Origin: Heritagella sp051881655
GTDB lineage: Bacteria; Bacillota; Clostridia; Oscillospirales; Acutalibacteraceae
Length of the DNA: 12,118 bases
NCBI GenBank assembly: GCA_051881655.1
Contig: JBJEQH010000132.1
Coordinates: forward strand, 1 to 12,118
Reading direction: 5' to 3'
Shown: piece by piece, positions 6,903 through 12,118 of the stretch
Numbering within the stretch: position 1 is the first letter of the stretch
How the letters are laid out: the number at the start of each line of letters is the position of its first letter
The notes under the pieces: model-generated
The model's input: only the letters and a program-made list of their open reading frames with translations
Databases searched by the model: none
Told to the model about the DNA's origin: nothing
Position numbers and translations under genes: made by a program

Positions 6903-7265
6903 ATGGCACTGTTTCATTTTGGCAAGAAGAAAGAAGAAGAGAGCCCCTGCTGCTGCGGCAGCCCGGCTGCGGGGGAAGAGAAAACGGAGACCTGCTGCTG
7001 CGGCACAGCCACGGCGGTCATTTGCTGTATCAAGGTGCTGGGCGCGGGGTGCAAATCCTGCCACCAGCAGTATGAAAACGCAAAAGAAGCGGTGAAGGCC
7101 CTGGGCCTTTCGGTGGAAGTGGAGTATATCACCGATATGCAGAAGGTGATGGCGTACGGGGTGATGAGCATGCCGGCCCTTGTCATCAACGAAAAGGTGG
7201 CATCCATGGGCAGGGTGCTGAAAGCCGCCGAGGTGGAGGAACTGCTGCGGAAATGGGTTTCGTAA
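6903..7265 (+). CDS. Cysteine-rich thioredoxin-like protein of the ars operon
   Basis: A 120-residue cytoplasmic protein with a thioredoxin-fold C-terminal domain (about 38-120) of the small glutaredoxin-like thioredoxin_3/TM0996 type. It shows a redox motif GAGCKSC (C50-x2-C53), the cis-proline motif MSMPALV (P91) and a final helix. Before it lies an unusual charged tail carrying two CCCG blocks (C16-18 and C31-33) and a CC pair (41-42), giving ten cysteines in the first 53 residues. The tail could bind metalloid or a cluster. It follows the permease by 22 nt, with AAGGAGG (6889-6895) 7 nt before the ATG. In this operon it may reduce ArsC or pass bound metalloid to the permease. Proteins of this type are known next to DUF318 permeases. 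Confidence 0.85.
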   Translation: MALFHFGKKKEEESPCCCGSPAAGEEKTETCCCGTATAVICCIKVLGAGCKSCHQQYENAKEAVKALGLSVEVEYITDMQKVMAYGVMSMPALVINEKVASMGRVLKAAEVEELLRKWVS

Positions 7266-7324
7266 AAGGATACCCGCCCGTTTGACAGCTGATTCCCCCG
7301 CATGGCACAAAGGGAGGACGAAAG

Positions 7325-7705
7325 ATGGCGAAGGAGAGAATTGCTTTTATCTGTGTGCATAATTCATGCCGCAGTCAGATCGCCGAGGCACTGGGCAAAT
7401 ACCTGAGGGGCGGCGACTTTGAATTTGTCTCAGCCGGAACCGAAACCAAACCGCAGATCAATCCGGATGCCGTCCGGCTGATGAAACAGCTTTACGGCAT
7501 TGATATGGAACGGACCCAGTACAGCAAGACCATCGATCAGATCCCTGTCCCCGACCGGGTGATCTCCATGGGCTGCGAGGTGGGCTGTCCGTATATTGGC
7601 AGGGATTTTGACGACAACTGGGGGCTTTTGGATCCAACGGGGCAGAGCGACGAGGTGTTCAGAAAAGTGATCGGGCAGATTGCGGACCATATCCGCCGGC
7701 TGTAA
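7325..7705 (+). CDS. arsC: Arsenate reductase, low-molecular-weight phosphatase type
   Basis: A 126-residue enzyme of the low-molecular-weight tyrosine phosphatase fold that reduces arsenate to arsenite. The phosphate-binding loop CVHNSCRS gives nucleophile C10 and R16 (CX5R); the general acid lies in DPTGQSDE (D103). Two further cysteines at C84 and C88 (GCEVGC) are placed for the disulfide relay that ends in thioredoxin; plasmid pI258 ArsC uses C82 and C89, so the spacing here is shorter (CX3C). The ATG at 7325 follows AGGGAGG (7311-7317) by 7 nt. It is the last gene of the ars operon, 59 nt after the thioredoxin-like gene, which is a natural candidate to regenerate it. A strong hairpin follows at once. 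Confidence 0.92.
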   Translation: MAKERIAFICVHNSCRSQIAEALGKYLRGGDFEFVSAGTETKPQINPDAVRLMKQLYGIDMERTQYSKTIDQIPVPDRVISMGCEVGCPYIGRDFDDNWGLLDPTGQSDEVFRKVIGQIADHIRRL

Positions 7706-7707
7706 AC

Positions 7708-7743
7708 AAACGTGCGGCAGGGATTTCTCCCTGCCGCACGTTT
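7708..7743. terminator. Strong bidirectional terminator
   Basis: A 16-bp perfect stem (7708-7723 with 7728-7743) closed by a TTTC tetraloop begins 2 nt after the arsC stop and runs into a TTTTT tract (7741-7745). It also lies 18 nt beyond the stop of the convergent glycyl radical enzyme gene, with TTTGTTT following on the - strand, so it can end both transcripts. Confidence 0.9.
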
Positions 7744-7761
7744 TTGGTACGCCGATTCTTT

Positions 7762-9984
7762 TTACAGGCCGGTCAGGAACCGGTCCACGACCAGCTGCCG
7801 GAATTCCGGGGAGAGGGAGACAAAGTACGCGGTAAAGCCCGTGACGCGCACCACCAGATCGGGGTACGCCTCGGGGTTTTCGTTGGCCTTCATCAGGGTG
7901 TCGCCGTCCAGTACATTGATGTTGATCAGTGTGCCGCCCAGGCGGAAGTGCCCCTCGATCAGCTCCATCACCCGTTCCACAGCCCCCTCCTGCAGGGTGA
8001 TCAGGGGGTCAAACTCAATCTGCAGCGGCGCCGTGTTGCCGTAACCGCACTGTACCAGGGCAATGCCCGTGGACTGGGCGGTGGGGGCGCCGTCCTTTCG
8101 GAAGCCGTGGTTGGGATTGGCCCCATGGGAAACGGGCTCGCCCTTGCGGCGGCCGTTGGGCATGGCGCCCACGGCTGCCCCGTATTCAATGGCCCGCGCC
8201 CAACTGAACCAGCCGGGCAGCAGCTGCCGGCCCTGAGGCATTTCCTGGGCCCGCATGGTGGAGACAAAGCAGTCGCGGATACGCCGGGCCCACCGGTCCG
8301 AGACCGTGTTTCCGCCGCAGTATTTCGGGGAGGAGTTGAGAATCAGCCGCACCCGTTCGCCCATTTTTCCCTGAAAATCATGGGCGAGGTTTTCGTACAC
8401 GGTCTCCCAGGAGAGGACCTTTTCCTCCTCCACCCGCGTCTGCAAGGCGCCGAAGGAATCGGCCACAACGGCAAGGCCGATGCCGTCCACCCCGATGGTG
8501 TACAGCTCGGCGCACTGGGTGATGTCCTGCCCGGTCTCCAGGGTATTTTTCATCATCAGGTTCATAATCAGCTCGGGGGTTACCATGGCCTGATGGTCCA
8601 GATGGAAGTTGATGCCCTTGGCGGTGACCTCCACGGCCTTTTTCAGGTGTTCCCCGAAGAGCGCGAACAGCTTTTCGGTGGATTTTTCCTCTATACCGCT
8701 CATATCGTTCAGGGCGTGCTCGAGAACCTTGGCGATATTGATTTTCACCGTATCGTTCATGGGCAGTTCCCGGCCGGGGACCGCCATCCAGTTGCACCCC
8801 ACGGCAATCCGCTGCCGGGCGGTTTTTTTGTCCACGCCCGCGTTGCGCATGTACCCCTCGGAGAGGTTTTTGTCGCTGCAGAAGCGCGGCCATGCATTCT
8901 TATTCTTCAACAGGTAGAAAACCGCTTTTTTCAGGAATTCCCGGTCACAGTTTTCGTGATACCGCACGGTGATGTTGGCCGAGATATTGATCGCATCACA
9001 GGCATCCAGAATCAGATAGGACAGGGGGTTGGTCAGATCCCGGTCGTTTTCGTCCACGCCGGAGACCTGATAATAGTGGGGATCGGTCAACAGGAGATTG
9101 GCGATGAGGAACTTTGCCTTCTCGTCATCCAGAATCCCGTCCCTCTTGTCCTTCTCATAATAGGGATAAAGCAGGGTGTCCAGCTGGAAACCGGCGCCGT
9201 CGCGGGTGTAAATGCGCGAGGCGCAGTTAAAGTACACCACCCACTGGCACACCTGATGGAAGGTAACGGGCGGGTTCAGGCGGATGCTCTCGTTGACTTC
9301 CAGCATTTCCTGCAGATTCTCCCGGATCTCGGGCCGGTCCTCCTGTTCGATCAGTTCCCGGATTCTCCTGATATGGCGGTCGATAAAGCGCACAATGGCG
9401 TGCACGCATTTTTCTTCGGCGTCGTAAAAATCCTTCTTATCGGGGTTCAGCCGGCGGTACTTCCCGATTTTCCCGAGGAACCCGCCGAAACCGAGCTGCA
9501 GGCCGATGGAGTAATCACAGGCGAAATGGGCGTCCTCGTCAATGCCCGTTTGAATGTTGTACATCTCCTGCAGCGGCTTCAGGTCGTCGTAGGGGAAATG
9601 CTCTTCATCCCAGCGCTTGCTCCACTGCGCGGTCACGCCCGACAGATCTTCCGTTTTGATCTGCTTTTTGCGCCACTCCGGCATAAAGTGCAGGTCCCCC
9701 CGGTAATTGGCCAGCATATCCCGCCACCGGCCGCACAGCATTTCCAGGGGATCGACATAGGGGGGATGGGCGTCCATCACCCGGCAGAAATTCTCGCTCA
9801 TACCGTCCAGCCCGTAAAAGCTGCCGTTTCTGCTGTTGAACCAGGGCTCCACGTGATACCCCTCCGGCAGGGGCACGGTGCCGAAATCGTCCAGATCCGT
9901 GTACCCGTTCTGCCTTTTCTTCTGCAGCGTGTGTTCAATTTTGGTTTTTCTCAGGGCGTCCAGTCTGTCTTTGTAGGTCAGCAT
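7762..9984 (-). CDS. Glycyl radical enzyme of the pyruvate formate-lyase superfamily, unknown substrate
   Basis: A 740-residue enzyme with the ten-stranded barrel of glycyl radical enzymes. The C-terminal radical loop RVTGFTAYF holds the radical glycine (G716), usually RVxGYSA. The thiyl-radical cysteine lies in VGCNWMAVPGRE (C397). Known dehydratases, choline and isethionate lyases and HPA decarboxylase have GCxE there, and pyruvate formate-lyase a CC pair; here the residue two after the cysteine is tryptophan. It therefore fits none of the assigned reactions I can name, and annotation as formate C-acetyltransferase would be unsafe. The ATG at 9984 is preferred: AAAGGAG lies 10 nt upstream on the - strand. 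A start at 10044 would add 20 residues but has only a weak GGAG 11 nt before it. The gene overlaps the end of the activase gene by 50 nt, implying co-transcription and translational coupling. No microcompartment genes are nearby. It is oxygen-sensitive by family. Confidence 0.88.
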   Translation of the reverse strand: MLTYKDRLDALRKTKIEHTLQKKRQNGYTDLDDFGTVPLPEGYHVEPWFNSRNGSFYGLDGMSENFCRVMDAHPPYVDPLEMLCGRWRDMLANYRGDLHFMPEWRKKQIKTEDLSGVTAQWSKRWDEEHFPYDDLKPLQEMYNIQTGIDEDAHFACDYSIGLQLGFGGFLGKIGKYRRLNPDKKDFYDAEEKCVHAIVRFIDRHIRRIRELIEQEDRPEIRENLQEMLEVNESIRLNPPVTFHQVCQWVVYFNCASRIYTRDGAGFQLDTLLYPYYEKDKRDGILDDEKAKFLIANLLLTDPHYYQVSGVDENDRDLTNPLSYLILDACDAINISANITVRYHENCDREFLKKAVFYLLKNKNAWPRFCSDKNLSEGYMRNAGVDKKTARQRIAVGCNWMAVPGRELPMNDTVKINIAKVLEHALNDMSGIEEKSTEKLFALFGEHLKKAVEVTAKGINFHLDHQAMVTPELIMNLMMKNTLETGQDITQCAELYTIGVDGIGLAVVADSFGALQTRVEEEKVLSWETVYENLAHDFQGKMGERVRLILNSSPKYCGGNTVSDRWARRIRDCFVSTMRAQEMPQGRQLLPGWFSWARAIEYGAAVGAMPNGRRKGEPVSHGANPNHGFRKDGAPTAQSTGIALVQCGYGNTAPLQIEFDPLITLQEGAVERVMELIEGHFRLGGTLININVLDGDTLMKANENPEAYPDLVVRVTGFTAYFVSLSPEFRQLVVDRFLTGL

Positions 9985-10744
9985 ATCTCTCCAGCTCCTT
10001 TGGATCTCTCGCTTTTTGGCCGAAGGAAACCGGTTCCTGGCCAAGGGCTCTCCGCTTTGTGTCGCCCAGCGGATTATAGGGCAGAAGCTCGTACCCGAGG
10101 AGATTTTGAAATCCCCGGATGAAGTCCCGGATGGAACCGATGTTTTCGGGGGTATCGGTAATCCCGGGGATCAGAGGGGTCCGCACGAGAAACGGCACGT
10201 TCAGGCGGTCGAGCTTTTGAAAGTTTTCCTTAATTCTCCGGTTGGAAACACCGGTGTACTTCCGGTGCCGGTCGTCGTCCCAGATCTTGAAATCCGCCAT
10301 CACCAGATCGAGACTGCCCAGAAGATCCGGATCGAAGGGGAAAAGGGAGGTCTCGATGGCCGTGTGGATGCCCTCCTTTTTGCACAGGGCGATCACTTCC
10401 TTTACTATGGCGGGCTGGGACAGCGCCTCGCCCCCCGAAAAGGTAACACCGCCCTCCTCCCCATAGTAGGGCTTATCGAGCAGGATTTGCTCCAGAATCT
10501 CCCCGGCGGTCATCGCTTTGCCGCATATCACCCTGGCCCCGGAATAGCAGCCGCTGTCGCACATGCCGCAGCCGATGCATTTTTCCGGATAGTACAGCGT
10601 TTCCGGTTCAAAGCGGATGCACTCCGGATTATGGCACCAGACGCAGTGCAGGGGGCAGCCCTTGAAAAATACCGTGGTCCGGATGCCCGGACCGTCGTGG
10701 ACCGAGCAGCGCTGAATATCGGTGATAAGTGCCGTGTTTTCCAT
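9935..10744 (-). CDS. Glycyl radical enzyme activase (radical SAM)
   Basis: A 269-residue radical-SAM protein that abstracts hydrogen from the glycine of its partner enzyme. The N-terminal SVHDGPGIRTTVFFKGCPL motif leads into CX3CX2C (C30, C34, C37) binding the SAM-cleaving cluster. A ferredoxin-like insert follows with CX2CX2CX3C (C56, C59, C62, C66), enough for one extra 4Fe-4S cluster; activases of dehydratase-type enzymes usually carry eight such cysteines for two clusters and are near 300 residues. Stray C42 and C74 flank the insert. The GGE motif of the SAM site is GGEA (104-107) and not GGEP. The start at 10744 matches the family N-terminus; the ribosome site is weak (GAGAGAG just upstream, GGGAG farther). 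It is transcribed first and overlaps the enzyme gene by 50 nt. Confidence 0.92.
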   Translation of the reverse strand: MENTALITDIQRCSVHDGPGIRTTVFFKGCPLHCVWCHNPECIRFEPETLYYPEKCIGCGMCDSGCYSGARVICGKAMTAGEILEQILLDKPYYGEEGGVTFSGGEALSQPAIVKEVIALCKKEGIHTAIETSLFPFDPDLLGSLDLVMADFKIWDDDRHRKYTGVSNRRIKENFQKLDRLNVPFLVRTPLIPGITDTPENIGSIRDFIRGFQNLLGYELLPYNPLGDTKRRALGQEPVSFGQKARDPKELERYADLQRQTGRPEKNQN

Positions 10745-10805
10745 ACTCTCTCTGCTCTCCCGGGCAGGCGGCCAAAGCGCCTGTTTTTACACCTTATTTT
10801 CCAAC

Positions 10806-10834
10806 ATCATAGGTTTTTTGTATCCCGTTGTCAA
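10806..10834 (-). promoter_or_regulatory. Strong promoter of the activase/glycyl radical enzyme operon
   Basis: On the - strand a perfect -35 TTGACA (complement of 10829-10834), a 17-bp spacer and TATGAT (complement of 10806-10811) precede the activase by about 60 nt. Upstream, two A-tracts sharing the repeat CGATTTTTT on the + strand (10859-10867 and 10872-10880) may bend DNA. No operator dyad is evident, so expression could be constitutive. Confidence 0.8.
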
Positions 10835-10943
10835 TCCTCAGGAGGCGGGTATTTCTGCACGATTTTTTCTTCGATTTTTTGTGGGTTATAGAGAGGACGG
10901 GAGAGAAGAACCGGGGGACGGATCCCTGCCCCCGCAAAAGAAA

Positions 10944-10977
10944 ATTCCCTCTCCGCTTTTTCATGCGGAGAGGGAAT
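10944..10977 (-). terminator. Terminator of the flavoprotein/DUF1667 unit
   Basis: A 13-bp perfect stem (10944-10956 with 10965-10977) and 8-nt loop are followed on the - strand by TTTTCTTTT. It lies 67 nt after the DUF1667 stop and separates that unit from the activase promoter. A second, imperfect hairpin with G-U pairs (10996-11029) lies between the stop and this one and has no U-tract on the - strand. The rest of the 300-nt gap 10745-11044 holds only the activase promoter and A/T tracts. Confidence 0.85.
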
Positions 10978-11044
10978 GAAGAAGGATTTTTCCGTAAGGC
11001 CGGGTCGTTGTTTTTAAACGTCCGGTCTTCTTTTCTGCCCGGTA

Positions 11045-11401
11045 TCAGGAGAGGGCCGGGCGGTTGGCGGTGGCCACAATGTCAATGCCGGTATCCAGAA
11101 TGTTGGCGATTACCACATCCCCGATGTGCACGGGGGCCGTCAGCTCGATGGGATCCAGCAGGCGCACGGCCTCTTCCAGCAGGCCGCGGGGCAGTTCGCC
11201 CAGGGATTTCACCGAAACCCGGCGGTGCAGGCTGCCGGTCACCTTGACGGTGGAGGTCAGCACCCGGGTGGGGTTGGTCAGCTCCTTTTTGCCGTATTCG
11301 GCGCCCCGCTCGCACGAGTTGCCCGTAACGGCGTATCCGTTTTCGTCATCCACATGCAGATGGCAGCCCTTGGGGCATTTGATACAGATCAGTTCTTTCA
11401 T
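11045..11401 (-). CDS. DUF1667 four-cysteine redox protein
   Basis: A 118-residue protein of the DUF1667 family. The N-terminus has a metal- or cluster-type motif CIKCPKGC with C6, C9 and C13, plus C30 in NSCERG, spaced much like the 4Fe-4S site at the start of molybdopterin oxidoreductases. The remaining part is a small beta-rich domain ending in IANILDTGIDIVATANRP. The family is usually the third gene of a module with two FAD-dependent oxidoreductases, one resembling GlpA-type glycerol-3-phosphate dehydrogenase, and probably passes electrons or assembles with them. Here it follows the FAD protein by 21 nt on the same strand. The ATG at 11401 is preceded by GGAAAGGA. The exact role of the family is not established. 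Confidence 0.85.
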   Translation of the reverse strand: MKELICIKCPKGCHLHVDDENGYAVTGNSCERGAEYGKKELTNPTRVLTSTVKVTGSLHRRVSVKSLGELPRGLLEEAVRLLDPIELTAPVHIGDVVIANILDTGIDIVATANRPALS

Positions 11402-11422
11402 TGTTGTTCCGTCCTTTCCCCA

Positions 11423-12118
11423 TCAGCCCTTGTCCACGATCTGAACCGTCAGGGTGCTGCCCTTTGCCTTTTCGGCCAGCACCCGGGGCAGCGTGATATT
11501 CTCCATCTCGCCGGGGGCCACATGCTCCCGCGGGAAGCGGCACAGCACCGTTTCGCCGTCGGTCACCTGAATTTCCACATTGCGGAAGATATTGGACACG
11601 CGGAAGAAAATCCCCACGGATTTGTCCATCCGGGACAGGCGCAGCTTCTGCGGCACGGTGTAATTGACCCGGTCGCCGTTTTTCAGCTCCAGCACGCGGC
11701 CGGGCTCCGATTCCTGTCCGTTTTGGACAAAGTGCGCGGCGGCGGCGCCGGCCTTCTGACTCTCGGCGGTGACGTAATCGACCAGATCATGCACATGCAC
11801 CACGTTGCCGCAGGCGAAAACCCCGGGCATCGAGGTCTCCATATTCTCGTAAACCACGGCGCCGCGGGTGCGGGGATCGAGGGTGATCCCGGCGGCGCGG
11901 GTCAGCTCGTTCTCGGGCAGCAGGCCCACCGAGAGCAGCAGCGTGTCGCAGTCAAAGACCATCTCCGTCCCCGGGATCGGGCGGCGGTTTTCATCCACGC
12001 GGCTGACCACAATCTGTTCAATGCGGTCGTGCCCCTTGATATCCGTCACCGTGTGGGACAGGTACAGCGGGATGTTGTAATCCTGCAGGCACTGCACGAT
12101 GTTGCGGTTCAGTCCCCC
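11423..12118 (-). CDS. FAD-dependent oxidoreductase, C-terminal part (gene continues past the window)
   Basis: Only the last 231 residues are visible; the frame is open through the window edge (first visible residues GGLNRNIVQCLQDY), so the GTG at 12097 is internal and not a start. The piece shows the end of a pyridine-nucleotide-disulfide-type fold: LLLSVGLLPENEL (visible residues 60-72) and GVFACGNVVHVHDLVDYVT (99-117), the second flavin-contact motif. It is followed by an extra domain of about 100 residues rich in charged beta strands, typical of the shorter flavoprotein found beside DUF1667. Full members are about 420 residues, so the nucleotide-binding N-terminus lies off the window. By context it belongs with an anaerobic glycerol-3-phosphate dehydrogenase-like module; the substrate is inference. 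Confidence 0.85.
   Translation of the reverse strand, partial: GGLNRNIVQCLQDYNIPLYLSHTVTDIKGHDRIEQIVVSRVDENRRPIPGTEMVFDCDTLLLSVGLLPENELTRAAGITLDPRTRGAVVYENMETSMPGVFACGNVVHVHDLVDYVTAESQKAGAAAAHFVQNGQESEPGRVLELKNGDRVNYTVPQKLRLSRMDKSVGIFFRVSNIFRNVEIQVTDGETVLCRFPREHVAPGEMENITLPRVLAEKAKGSTLTVQIVDKG

Noticed and set aside
7282..7287. TTGACA between the thioredoxin-like gene and arsC as an internal promoter.
   Set aside because: No -10 box lies 16-18 bp downstream.
9985..10044. Start of the glycyl radical enzyme at 10044.
   Set aside because: It would lengthen the overlap with the activase to 110 nt and has only a weak ribosome site; the ATG at 9984 is better supported. Not fully excluded.
7744..10122. 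A long open frame (792 codons) on the + strand opposite the glycyl radical enzyme.
   Set aside because: It lies antisense to a clear family member, has no recognisable domain and a composition typical of antisense frames in GC-rich DNA.
10913..10932. A palindrome-like GGGG...GGATCC...CCCC sequence.
   Set aside because: It has two mismatched pairs, no loop room for a stable hairpin and no relation to a gene start.
10996..11029. Imperfect hairpin just after the DUF1667 stop as the main terminator.
   Set aside because: It has a bulge and G-U pairs and lacks a U-tract on the - strand; the hairpin at 10944-10977 is much better.

Overview
The window looks like chromosome of a GC-rich (roughly 60% by eye), strictly anaerobic Gram-positive of the Clostridia, probably an Oscillospiraceae/Ruminococcaceae-type gut bacterium. 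The basis is strong AGGAGG-type ribosome binding sites on nearly every gene, sigma-A-like promoters (TTGACA/TATAAT), an oxygen-sensitive glycyl radical enzyme with its radical-SAM activase, a cytoplasmic GH36 glycosidase, and a DUF1667 flavoprotein module common in Firmicutes. This placement is inference; no rRNA or marker gene is present. I see no mobile element, tRNA, rRNA or CRISPR array.

Layout. (1) 1-2920, + strand: a promoter, a phosphoglucomutase/phosphomannomutase-family enzyme, a hairpin, then a 12-TM sugar-type MFS transporter. (2) 2971-3020: a hairpin shared by convergent genes. (3) 3051-5168, - strand: a divergent GH36 alpha-galactosidase-type enzyme with its own promoter at 5234-5262. 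(4) 5189-5469: a divergent regulatory region holding the alpha-galactosidase promoter, the ars promoter, a 13-bp inverted repeat and a 13-bp direct repeat. (5) 5470-7705, + strand: an arsenic/metalloid operon of arsR, an ArsP/DUF318 permease, a cysteine-rich thioredoxin-like protein and an arsC of the low-molecular-weight phosphatase type, closed by a 16-bp perfect hairpin that also faces the next, convergent unit. (6) 7762-10744, - strand: an activase gene followed by, and overlapping, a glycyl radical enzyme, driven by a near-consensus promoter at 10806-10834. (7) 10944-12118, - strand: a terminator, a DUF1667 four-cysteine protein and the C-terminal part of an FAD-dependent oxidoreductase that runs off the window.

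How the genes work together. The ars genes form a complete sense-reduce-export unit: ArsR represses, ArsC reduces arsenate, the thioredoxin-like protein may recycle ArsC or hand over metalloid, and the permease exports. No ArsB or Acr3 pump is present. The activase installs the glycyl radical on the enzyme encoded beside it. The FAD oxidoreductase and DUF1667 protein are normally part of a three-gene redox module resembling anaerobic glycerol-3-phosphate dehydrogenase. The sugar genes at the left (mutase, MFS, GH36) could serve carbohydrate use but are in separate transcription units.

The most interesting item is the glycyl radical enzyme. Its radical-site cysteine lies in a GCNW motif, not the GCxE of known dehydratases, C-N/C-S lyases and decarboxylases, nor the CC pair of pyruvate formate-lyase. 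Its activase appears to carry one auxiliary iron-sulfur cluster instead of two. Its substrate cannot be named from the sequence.
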